Assembly: GCA_902459845.2 (NCBI GenBank)
Contig: CABPSV020000235.1
Span: 1 to 21,741, forward strand
Length of the DNA stretch: 21,741 nt
Reading direction: 5' to 3'
Source: Hepatocystis sp. ex Piliocolobus tephrosceles
Taxonomy: Eukaryota > Apicomplexa > Aconoidasida > Haemosporida > Plasmodiidae
Notes under the pieces: model-generated
Told to the model about the DNA's origin: nothing
Database searches by the model: none
The model's input: only the letters and a program-made list of their open reading frames with translations
Shown here: piece after piece, positions 1 through 8,010 of the stretch
How the letters are laid out: each line of letters begins with the position of its first letter
How positions within the stretch are numbered: the stretch's first letter is position 1
Translations under genes and position numbers: made by a program

Positions 1-1162
1 ATTAAAAAGATATGATAGTACGAAATCAACATATAGTATAAATAATATTGGTAATAAACTAAAATATAAAAATGGCAATGATTCAAAATATAATAATGAA
101 GAATGTCAAAGAAAAAAAGAAAAATCATATGAAATGTTTGATAAAGTAATAACACTTGATATTAGTAATCAAAAAAAAAAAAAAAAGAAAAAAAAAAGTA
201 AAATGGAATCATCTCTTTTGAATAATAATTATTATTTTTCATTAAGTAATGAAAATAAATATACACTTGTATTTTTAGAAAATAAAAAATTACAATTTTT
301 ATGTATGTGTTTACCAAATTTATTTATATATATTTTTAACATGATAAAAAAAATATTTTTAAATTTAAAAAAAAAAAAACAAATAATGCAAAATGCTACT
401 TGGAAAAATAAAATATTAATACCAGAAAGAGATTCCTTAGGTTTATTTAAGAATTTAAACTTAGAAAATTGGTATATATCATGGATGAATGAGTTTAATA
501 AAAATATAATTACAAAAATGTTTTATATAAATGTTTATTTAATATTATATGTACTTATGTTAGATTTTGTAACAACTTATAGTTTACACACTATTAATAT
601 AATAAATAATCCATTAGCCTATTCTAAATCTTTAACTTATTTAGTTACAAAATCATCTGTTACTACTTTTATTTATACATTTTATTTTTTTTTAATATTA
701 AAAAGAAAAAAAATAAATTATGATATTAAAATATACTATTTTTGGACCCTATTACTATGTTTAGCGAAATTAATTATATCAGCATTTGACATATATATAG
801 CTCTTACCTCTTTACACCTTTTTATTTCACCATATTATATTTATATATATATTCACATATTAACTGTTCAAACATCTATATTATTAATAGTTAGATATCC
901 AACACATTATTTGTTGTTTTCTGTTTATATTATTTTATTTATTTCTTTTTATTGGGTCTTTTCAATTAATAAATCTTTCATCGAGTTTATTTTTATTATT
1001 ACTTTTCTATTCTTTACCATGATATATTCTTATTTGTTGTGTTCACGAACACTTGAAAAAAATAGAAGAATATTATTTTCGAAATATGAACTACCTTATT
1101 TGTTGTATTTGAATGAGATTGTACATTGCTTAAACAAAAATAAGAACAAGAAGATTACGTAG
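1..1162 (+). CDS. 3' part of a six-span membrane protein (partial gene)
   Basis: The frame is open from base 2 to the TAG at 1160-1162 and the ATG at 134 is internal, so this is the C-terminal part of a longer gene cut by the window edge. The N-terminal portion is Asn/Lys-rich, with a lysine run coded by poly(A). Counting from the Met at 134, a hydrophobic stretch lies at about 53-77. Six likely transmembrane helices follow, roughly 128-150, 167-188, 198-222, 228-252, 258-278 and 283-303. A short basic cytosolic tail contains RTLEKNRRILF and ELPYLLYLNEI. A six-helix cassette followed by a basic juxtamembrane helix recalls membrane cyclases and phosphodiesterases, but no catalytic domain follows before the stop, so this likeness is only architectural. 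I do not recognise the family. Coding status is well supported by the length and the hydrophobic pattern; function is unknown. Confidence 0.72.
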   Translation, partial: LKRYDSTKSTYSINNIGNKLKYKNGNDSKYNNEECQRKKEKSYEMFDKVITLDISNQKKKKKKKKSKMESSLLNNNYYFSLSNENKYTLVFLENKKLQFLCMCLPNLFIYIFNMIKKIFLNLKKKKQIMQNATWKNKILIPERDSLGLFKNLNLENWYISWMNEFNKNIITKMFYINVYLILYVLMLDFVTTYSLHTINIINNPLAYSKSLTYLVTKSSVTTFIYTFYFFLILKRKKINYDIKIYYFWTLLLCLAKLIISAFDIYIALTSLHLFISPYYIYIYIHILTVQTSILLIVRYPTHYLLFSVYIILFISFYWVFSINKSFIEFIFIITFLFFTMIYSYLLCSRTLEKNRRILFSKYELPYLLYLNEIVHCLNKNKNKKIT

Positions 1163-1300
1163 TTTGGAAGTGGTAAAGTAGGTGTACTTATGTATATATA
1201 GATACATAAATACATACATATGTGTGCGCCTGTGTCGTGGCTTGCGTTATAAGTGTTTTTTTATTTTTTTTCCGAATATTTTTTTAAAAAAACTTTTCAT

Positions 1301-1380
1301 ACTTTTGATGCTTTTAACACTTTTGATGCTTTTAACACTTTTGATGCTTTTAACACTTTTGATGCTTTTAACACTTTTGG
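1301..1380. repeat. 18-bp tandem repeat, 4.4 copies
   Basis: Four exact copies of ACTTTTGATGCTTTTAAC start at 1301, 1319, 1337 and 1355. An 8-base partial copy follows. Because 18 is a multiple of three, all frames stay open (one reads FDAFNT repeatedly). However, the array lies about 140 bases after the stop of the upstream gene and is flanked by T-runs, so 3' UTR is the likelier setting. Confidence 0.9.
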
Positions 1381-1742
1381 CACTTTTAATTTTTTAATGT
1401 ATTCTTTTTTTTTTTTTTTTTTTTCTTTTGTATTTTTTTTTACTTTTTAAACTTTTACCCATTTTTTAAATAAAAATTATTTTAATACATATTTTTCACT
1501 TTAACTTTTTTTTTTATTTTATTTATTTATTTTTTTTTTTCCTTCTCAATGTTTATTTTACAACACAACCTCTAATTAATATGTTTATAGATATATATAT
1601 ATATATATATATGTGGAACCTATTTTTTTAAAATGATAATTTTAATTTTATAAAAAGAACAAACTTTTTTCATCTAAATAGTAAGCTACAAAAATTTGAG
1701 TAAACTATTTTTTTTTCTTTCTTTTTCTAATTTGTTTTCTGT

Positions 1743-1773
1743 CAAAAACTTATAACTTATAAATAAGTTTTTG
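1743..1773. other. Perfect inverted repeat (10-bp stem, 11-nt loop)
   Basis: CAAAAACTTA at 1743-1752 is exactly complementary to TAAGTTTTTG at 1764-1773, with an 11-base loop between. It lies about 580 bases downstream of the first gene's stop. It could be transcribed as a hairpin in a 3' region. In such A/T-rich DNA some short inverted repeats occur by chance, so function is only a guess. Confidence 0.6.
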
Positions 1774-1985
1774 GATTTTTAAAAAATTAAAAAAAAAAAA
1801 CAATAGAACAAGCCTAAAACCTTGTAATATATTTATACACTTTTTGTACACTTAATTTTCTTTTCATTTACTTCAACATGTTTCGTTTGAAAATAATTTA
1901 ATTTCTACAAAAAAAAAGTAATTTTCTTGTTTGTTCAAATAAAAGAATTAAAATTATACACTTAAAATTTAAACATAATACGTAT

Positions 1986-2030
1986 GACATGACATGATAT
2001 GACATGATGTAATGCGATACGATACGATAT
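1986..2030. repeat. Degenerate pentamer repeat (GACAT/GATAC type)
   Basis: Nine consecutive pentamers fit the frame: GACAT, GACAT, GATAT, GACAT, GATGT, AATGC, GATAC, GATAC, GATAT. This is an imperfect 5-bp microsatellite whose unit drifts along the array. It is not a telomeric repeat: Plasmodium telomeres are 7-mers of GGGTTYA type. Confidence 0.75.
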
Positions 2031-2305
2031 CTCTAACATTGGAAGGTTCTTTATAGTATACCCTTTTTCTTTTTTTTTTTTTAAAACGAACATGTTTCAT
2101 ATTTTACATTATACAATTTTTTTTATTTTATACATTTTTAAACTGCTTTATGTTTAAAAAAAAAAAAAAAAACCTTTTACTATTGAACCATTAAATAAAC
2201 TAGAAAAACGGATTAATAAAATAAAAATATAAAATGAAAATATATGTTGTAAATGTAAACATGAATGATATAAATGTGAGCAATAAATTTCAAAGTTCCA
2301 AATAT

Positions 2306-2345
2306 AAAGTGTAAAATGTAAAGTGTAAAATGTAAAGTATAAAAT
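2306..2345. repeat. 14-bp tandem repeat, about 2.9 copies
   Basis: AAAGTGTAAAATGT occurs at 2306-2319 and 2320-2333. A diverged third copy follows. Intergenic, about 820 bases before the small gene's start. Confidence 0.7.
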
Positions 2346-2540
2346 AAGAAAAAATCAACAATGCCTTAAAAAAAAAAAATGATGTAACTTATTTCTCTTT
2401 TTTTTTTTTTTTTTGAATAAAGTGAAAAATAAATAAGCCATTTTTAGCTTCTTTATGAAGACTGAAAATGTAAGTACATACATAAGTGTAAATATAAAAA
2501 TACATGTACGAGTGTATATTACTTGACAATTATGCATGAT

Positions 2541-2544
<4 letters not shown>

Positions 2545-2576
<32 letters not shown>
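2545..2576. repeat. Poly(T) tract, 32 bases
   Basis: An uninterrupted run of 32 T, typical of Plasmodium intergenic DNA. Long homopolymers disfavour nucleosomes and are prone to sequencing length error. Confidence 0.9.
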
Positions 2577-2578
<2 letters not shown>

Positions 2579-2782
2579 TACATTAATTTATATGATGATG
2601 TACCGCTTAATAAATATAATTTAAATAAGCTAATATAGAATTTTTTTTTTTTTTTTAAATGCTTTAATATATACGTAAAATTTATTATTTGGTAAATTTT
2701 ATTTTAATTTTTTTTTTTTTACACAACGAATAAAAATATTATACAATTTTAAGAATCAGAATAAGTATATACACGCTTGCAA

Positions 2783-2819
<37 letters not shown>

Positions 2820-3165
2820 ATAATAAAAATTAATTCAATTTAATCGATGGTTAAATAAGAATAAAAATTTGGCAAATAACTTTTGCATTTTTATAAAGGT
2901 AAGAATATAGCATATACTTGTTTTAATTTTGCACCTATTTTTACATGTTTAGTGAAACTGTGCTATGTCGTATATATATACACGTATATGTATGTACATT
3001 GATATATATTTTAACAATATGTCTATATATATTTACAAACCCAGGTGCATCATTCCTTTCAAGTTTTTCTTTTTTTTAATTTACATAATAGGATATATTT
3101 TAACCAATATTAATCAACAGTATCACAACCCCCAATTTTTTTTTTATATTATATTATATAATAAA

Positions 3166-4083
3166 ATGATTTTAGTAAGTCTTATTAATAATTTTATTAT
3201 AACCACAATTTTGCATAGCATAAAACGAAACGAAAAAATTATAAACACAACATGTACATACATACATATATATGTTTACCTGTGTGTATGTTTCTATATC
3301 AACTTCTTAAAAAAATAAAGCAAACCTTTTGTTTGTCTTACATAACATTTTTTTCATTTTTTTTTTTTGTTGATATTAATTTATCATTTTTTTTTATTTT
3401 TTTTTTTTTTTGCACAGAAAAATTGTTCTATTCGATATTTATCGCATGAATTTAAATCGTTACCCAAGCCGGTTTGCTAAAATAAAATTTACATTAATAT
3501 TTGTATTTATATTAATATTTGTATTTATATTAATTAACATTTAACGTTTTTAATGTTTGTACTTATATTCGTTTTACAGTACTCACGCATACATTTATAT
3601 CCATATTAGCTTTTGTGAGGACTATATGTTTTACACAACATTATATATATATATATGTATGTATATACATATACACGCGCACATTCCTATTTTTATATTT
3701 CTTTTAGCCAGCAGGAGCAGGAGTAGTGTTTCATGGTAAAGTACATAAAGTCAAATATGCCGTTAGCTTTCCCAATTATATATTCATAATTTTTACTGGG
3801 TTTATGGGCGCAATGTCTGGTAATTTTTTTTATAAAAAATGTATTTTAAGGAAAAATCCACCAAACGTAAGTGAAAAAAATAGCAAAAGGGAAAAACCGG
3901 AACATATATATATATATATATATGAATCAACATAAAACATATGGACATTTCGTGTATATAAATTATTTTATGTTATTTTATTTTTTTTTTTTTTTATTTG
4001 AAATACATTACATATAGCCCTTGAGAGACCCAAATGATTTACCACCAGAAAGACATCCACACGCGCCCGAAGACGACGATTAA
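3166..4083 (+). CDS. Small four-exon gene, 95-aa single-pass membrane protein (probably mitochondrial)
   Basis: Proposed exons are 3166-3174 (ATG ATT TTA), 3418-3471, 3708-3866 and 4018-4083, all joined in phase 0. Donors are GTAAGT, GTTTGC and GTAAGT; acceptors end GCACAG, TTTTAG and ATATAG after T-rich tracts. The product is 95 residues. Residues 1-21 are basic with one acidic residue (IRYLS within it), like a mitochondrial presequence. Residues 22-26 are PAGAG and 32-37 are KVHKVK. One transmembrane helix at about 45-63 carries a GxxxG motif (G55, G59). A hydrophilic Pro/Asp-rich tail ends PERHPHAPEDDD. The four reading frames give one continuous protein-like sequence with GC-richer codons, which supports the gene. 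I do not recognise the family; a small inner-membrane or respiratory-complex subunit is inference. Exons 3 and 4 are the surest, the 9-nt first exon the least sure. Confidence 0.72.
3472..3707 (+). other. Intron 2 of the small membrane-protein gene, with 18-bp repeat
   Basis: 236 bases with a non-canonical-looking donor (GTTTGC) but a good acceptor (TTTTAG). It contains about two and a half copies of an 18-bp ATTAATATTTGTATTTAT unit near 3492-3535 and an (AT)n tract. Skipping it in phase 0 joins ...LPKP to PAGAG.... The alternative donors I tried either shift into a stop-containing frame or retain A/T-rich sequence. Confidence 0.6.
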
Positions 4084-4112
4084 GTGTACTCTCTATATAT
4101 AATATATAGGTA

Positions 4113-4113
4113 C

Positions 4114-4154
<41 letters not shown>
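4113..4154. repeat. (AT)n microsatellite
   Basis: A near-perfect TA dinucleotide run starting about 30 bases after the small gene's stop codon, within its probable 3' UTR. Comparable runs occur at about 2789-2816, 16121-16150, 17573-17611 and 20265-20290. Confidence 0.85.
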
Positions 4155-4158
<4 letters not shown>

Positions 4159-4574
4159 CATGTATAACTATATAACACATTAATTCCCATATTTTACTTT
4201 ATGGAAATAAAACTAAATTATAAAAAGTAACACAAAAATTTTTTAATTCTTTTTTTATAGAAGGGTAATAGTATCAATACATTTCTTTCTCGTTTGAATA
4301 AAACTATGAAGTCAAAAAAAAAAAAATCACAAAAATGAAAGAGCAGCCTTAACAACATATGTATATGTAACATAAATTTATGTGTTTATATAAGTACGTA
4401 TACATCATATACACATTTCTTATGTAACATTAATAGCGGAATACAAAAAAAAAAAATAAATAAAATAAAATAATAATAATAATAATAATAATAATGAAAA
4501 AAACTAAAATAACCAAGCATATTTATTTTTTGTATTACGTTTAATTAGTGAAATGGATCACAAAAAATAATTAA

Positions 4575-4600
4575 ATATATGTACACATGTGTACATATAT
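4575..4600. other. Perfect 26-bp palindrome around ACACATGTGT
   Basis: The core GTACACATGTGTAC (4581-4594) is flanked by ATATAT on both sides, giving a fully self-complementary 26-mer that runs on into an (AT)n tract. The non-AT core makes it less trivial than the many (AT)n palindromes nearby. It could be a dimeric protein-binding site or a cruciform; no known site is claimed. Confidence 0.6.
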
Positions 4601-5257
4601 ATATATATATGTATGTATGCACATCATATTAGCAACTCTTTTTTATTCGTATGATATATATTATTTCAAAAACGGAAGAACTAGGAAGTAAAAAAACAAC
4701 AACATATACATATCATACAACACATGTTTTATATTTTATTAATGAAACCATTTTTATTATCAAACTATAAAACATATATTAGTATATTTTGTCATTTAAT
4801 ATTTTTTTTTTTTTTTTTTATTTTGTACTAATGGACATATATATATATATCGATTGTTGTATATGTTTTAACTTTTTTTTTTTTTTTTTGTCAAGATATT
4901 AGAGACAATTTTTAAATAACTTTTTGAACAAACTTTGCATAGTGAAAATTTGGTGTACATATACATATACATATATTTATATATTACAAAGTGTTACAAT
5001 AACACATACTATTATAATAAACATTAAAAATGTATATATATACATATATATATTTACTTTTATTTTTTCCTTAAAATCTATTTTAAAAATAATAAAAATA
5101 TGTAGATGATCTGTTTATTTCAATCATTTTTATTTTACAAAAAAAAAAAAAAATAAAAATAAAAATAAAACATTTATGTAAATTAACATATATAATATAA
5201 AAATTTCTTTAAAATTATATATTTTAAGCGCATTTTATAAATAATAAAAAATTACTT

Positions 5258-5314
5258 GTAAAACGGCGAAAAAAAGAACACTATTTTAGAATTGTAAATA
5301 GTTCACCGTTTTAC
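5258..5314. ncRNA. Long imperfect hairpin, possible structured RNA
   Basis: The outer arms GTAAAACGG (5258-5266) and CCGTTTTAC (5306-5314) pair perfectly over 9 bp. Inside, GAAC (5276-5279) pairs with GTTC (5301-5304) and TATTT (5282-5286) pairs with AAATA (5296-5300), around a 9-nt loop. In total 18 bp pair over 57 nt, with a 9/1 internal loop and a 2-nt bulge. The outer arms contain G/C pairs, rare in this background. It sits about 315 bases before the RbfA start, so it may be a 5' UTR element, a stand-alone RNA or a chance fold. The RNA label is tentative. Confidence 0.3.
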
Positions 5315-5333
5315 CATTTTAACATATATACAT

Positions 5334-5365
<32 letters not shown>

Positions 5366-5629
5366 TTTTTTTTTTTTTTTTTTCTCTCTTTTAGTGTCAC
5401 AAATTTATTTTATTTGTTGTACACATAAATGTACATTGTAAATTTGATACAAAAATTAAAACAGAAAATATCTAAAAGTTCTATTGTTTCAAAATGTTAA
5501 TTATGCATGTACATATATAGACGCATTCAGTGAGCGATCATTACAGGATGAAATTAATACTAATAGCGATATACTAATATCTTTTTTTTTTTTTTTTTTT
5601 TGACCAAAATACATCTGGAATATTTCGAA

Positions 5630-6430
5630 ATGTATTTATATTTTTTTATTTTTTTATTCACACTGAACAAAAAACATTATGCCATAAATATAAAAAAAAA
5701 TGTGAATGTAATAAAAGTTATAAACTTTTTAAATTGTTCTTATTTACCTAGAAAAAAATTAACAACATTATATTTATCAAAAAAGGAAACTAACCAACAT
5801 GAAATATATAGAAAAAGATTTGAAGTAGAAATAAAAAATGCATTACAAGCTATAATATATAAAAAAGGAGTTAAACTAAATTATAAGTATCATATCGATG
5901 AAGATATTATAGAAGGAATAAGTATTTATAAAGTTCAGCTGAGTACTGATTGTTCTGTGGCTAAAGTTATAGTTGAAATTATGGGAGATTCTATTGATTC
6001 AAGACAGGTACATTTTAATACAAAAAAAATTAAAAAATAATAATAAAAATTAAAAAAATAAAATTGTATTACTTATAAAACACTTTTTTTTTTTTTGTCT
6101 TACGTTATTATTCTACACCATTTCAACTCTTCTCTATTTATTTCTTTCTTTATTTATTTACGTATTTATTTATTTATTTTACTTTTTTTTATAAAGGGCT
6201 TTATTTGGATACAAAAGAACTGTAAAGCTATTCGATACAGATTAGCTCAACTTATTAAACATAGAAAAAAAGTACCATTTCTAAATTTTGAGTTAAGTAA
6301 TCTAAGTGAACAAACCCATTTGTTTTGTGAAATCGAAAATATGCGAGAATATTATGCGGATATGTTTAAAGAGGACATACAAAAAGGGAAAGTCCTAGGA
6401 GAAGAGAATTTGAATGAAGAGGAAATATAA
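5630..6430 (+). CDS. RbfA-like ribosome-binding factor A (probable apicoplast)
   Basis: Two exons, 5630-6007 and 6197-6430, encode 203 residues. The phase-0 intron of 189 bases has donor GTACAT and acceptor ATAAAG after a T-rich tract. RbfA binds the pre-30S subunit and helps 16S rRNA 5'-end maturation. Residues about 57-175 follow the RbfA pattern: a basic helix with EIYRKRFEVEIKNALQ, then ISIYKVQLSTDCSVAKVIVEI, then GFIWIQKNCKAIRYRLAQ, then RKKVPFLNFEL. The splice falls inside the conserved domain and restores the alignment. The N-terminus has a hydrophobic segment (YLYFFIFLFTL, residues 2-12) followed by a Lys/Asn-rich stretch, which suggests a bipartite signal and transit peptide to the apicoplast; mitochondrial delivery is the alternative. 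The frame is also open upstream to a TTG at 5600, but the ATG at 5630 is the first ATG in frame. Bacterial RbfA is about 120-135 residues, so the extra length is the leader plus an acidic tail. Confidence 0.85.
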
Positions 6431-6797
6431 ACTACCTTTAGCATAAAAACAAAAACGATAAAATGAAATATATTTTAATATAATAGTACTTATAAAAAAC
6501 ATGTTAGACCAATTTAGTACTCCCATACTTTTGTAAAATACATCCATATGTGATACATAGATGGGGTTGTACATAAAACATATTAATGATTATTATTTAT
6601 TCTGCTTTTATAAATATCACAAAAAAAAAAAAAAAAATAGGCATTCGGTTTCGCATTAATTATTTTCTTTTTTGTATTATACTTCCACCACACCTTTTTA
6701 TATCATACTTTTAAAAATAACAAATATAATTACAATCATTATTTTTAAGCAACAAAAAAAAAAAAAAAAAAAATAGTATTTTTTAAAAAAAAAAAAA

Positions 6798-6834
<37 letters not shown>

Positions 6835-7288
6835 CATGTTAATATACAAAAACTTGTATTTTATAAAATTTAGACTTAAAAAGCATACATAATTTGCATA
6901 ATCTTGTTAATAAAATGAATTAAACATATTCCGTCAAATAAGTAAAAAAAAAAAAAAAAATGATAATAATAATAATAATAATAATAGTAGTAATAAAGTT
7001 TTAAAGTGTTGTATATCTATGTTGGGCGTTCACAATTGGATAATTTATTTCTTCTTAAATAGTATAACTTCTTTTCCATTATTTTCATCTTTTTTCCTTT
7101 CTTAATCATGTGTAGATTATAATGTAAAAGAAAAAATATTACATATATATGTGATCGGTATATATTACGCAATTTTTTTTTTTTTTTTTTTAATTTACAA
7201 AAATTGCATAAAAATGACTTCTGTCTCGTATATATATATATATATAGTACATGTTTTACAATTTCGAAATGTCCCTCTCTAGTTATAA
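6431..7288. other. Convergent intergenic region
   Basis: About 860 bases between the stops of two converging genes, so it should carry both 3' UTRs. It is rich in poly(A) runs on the + strand (for example 6752-6772, 6784-6799 and 6810-6834), with an AAT run near 6962-6985. A slightly GC-richer patch lies at about 7018-7040 (TTGGGCGTTCACAATTGG). Nothing coding is visible. Confidence 0.6.
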
Positions 7289-7747
7289 TTATTTATTAAA
7301 AAGATGCTCCATCATATATGCGTCTTCTTTGTTTCCGTAATACAAATGTTCGATTTCTTTTACTTTATAATTTAACATATTGTAATATAAATTTATTGCA
7401 GCCATATTACTAACTCTTACATGTAAACTAATATTATCAACGTTATAAATATCATTCACATATTGATGGGTTAGTGTTATTAAATAGTAAGCTAATTTTT
7501 GTTTTCTGTAATTTTTTAAAACAGCAACAGAAGTTAAATGTGCCTTCTTCTCGTTTTCTTCTTCTAGTTTACCTAATGTATACCCACAAATTTTTCCACT
7601 GCAATCCTCAGCTATTTGACTTAAGGATGGCCATGACATAGCATGATAAAAATAATATTTCAAATTATAGTTCTCTGGTAAATTAATGCTATTGCATTGA
7701 TGCATACTTAACAAATCATAAACATTACATGTCCTTATAGACAGCAT
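7289..7747 (-). CDS. NAA10: N-alpha-acetyltransferase NAA10/ARD1 (NatA catalytic subunit)
   Basis: An intronless 152-residue GNAT-fold protein. NAA10, with NAA15, acetylates the N-termini of nascent proteins at the ribosome after Met removal. It matches the family from residue 1: MLSIRTCNVYDLLSMHQCN, LPENYNLKYYFYHAMSWP (the hallmark LPENY...YYFYH...SWP), QIAEDCSGKICGYTLGKLEEE, HLTSVAVLKNYRKQKLAYYLI, ISLHVRVSNMAAINLYYNML and YYGNKEDAYMMEHLF. The length equals the conserved GNAT core, without the long C-terminal tail of animal NAA10. The start is supported by alignment to the family N-terminus and the A-rich leader before it on the - strand. Oddity: the acetyl-CoA loop, usually R/Q-x-x-G-x-G/A, reads R-K-Q-K-L-A, with Lys in place of the Gly. 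Identification is firm, activity not certain. Confidence 0.95.
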   Translation of the reverse strand: MLSIRTCNVYDLLSMHQCNSINLPENYNLKYYFYHAMSWPSLSQIAEDCSGKICGYTLGKLEEENEKKAHLTSVAVLKNYRKQKLAYYLITLTHQYVNDIYNVDNISLHVRVSNMAAINLYYNMLNYKVKEIEHLYYGNKEDAYMMEHLFNK

Positions 7748-7852
7748 TTTTTTTTTTAATATACTGATATTATAAAATAAATAAAAAAAATAATCTATTT
7801 TGAAAAAGGAATTATCCCCCTTTTTTTTTTTTTTTTTTTACCTCTTTATTAT

Positions 7853-8010
7853 ATTTATTATATTTATTTGTTTATTATATTTATTTGTTTATTATATTTA
7901 TTTGTTTATTATATTTATTTGTTTATTATATTTGTTTGTTTATTATATTTATTTGTTTATTATATTTATTTGTTTATTATATTTATTTGTTTATTATATT
8001 TATTTGTTTA
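7853..8010. repeat. 17-bp minisatellite, about 9 copies
   Basis: The unit ATATTTATTTGTTTATT recurs with its single G at 7870, 7887, 7904, 7921, 7938, 7955, 7972, 7989 and 8006, exactly every 17 bases. One copy carries an A-to-G change at 7934. The period is not a multiple of three, so this is not a coding repeat. It lies about 100-260 bases upstream of the NAA10 start codon. Confidence 0.95.

Larger units (their letters stand above)
1163..3165. other. Intergenic region between two + strand genes
   Basis: About 2 kb with no supportable gene. It should hold the 3' UTR of the membrane-protein gene and the promoter/5' UTR of the small four-exon gene. It contains an 18-bp tandem repeat (1301-1380), a perfect 10-bp-stem hairpin (1743-1773), pentamer repeats (1986-2030), a 14-bp repeat (2306-2345), a run of 32 T (2545-2576) and an (AT)n tract near 2789-2816. 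Short open frames here are A/T-driven and show no protein-like composition. Confidence 0.6.
4084..5629. other. Intergenic region before the rbfA-like gene
   Basis: About 1.5 kb without a supportable gene between two + strand genes. It holds a long (AT)n tract (about 4113-4154), an AAT trinucleotide run (about 4470-4494), a 26-bp palindrome (4575-4600), a 57-nt imperfect hairpin (5258-5314), a TAT/ATT trinucleotide run (about 5337-5365) and a GC-richer patch at about 5519-5575, just before the T-run that precedes the RbfA start. The patch may be 5' UTR. I see no ATG-led frame in it that joins the RbfA reading frame. Confidence 0.55.

Noticed and set aside
1981..2035. Internal telomeric repeat
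   Set aside because: The units are 5-mers without GGG; Plasmodium telomere repeats are GGGTTYA 7-mers.
2581..2700. C/D-box snoRNA starting at the ATGATGA at 2592-2598
   Set aside because: No CTGA box downstream within the following 120 bases.
5519..5600. Upstream coding exon for the RbfA gene in the GC-richer patch
   Set aside because: The locally open frame has no ATG or splice signal that would join it to the RbfA frame, and the ATG at 5630 already gives a credible leader.
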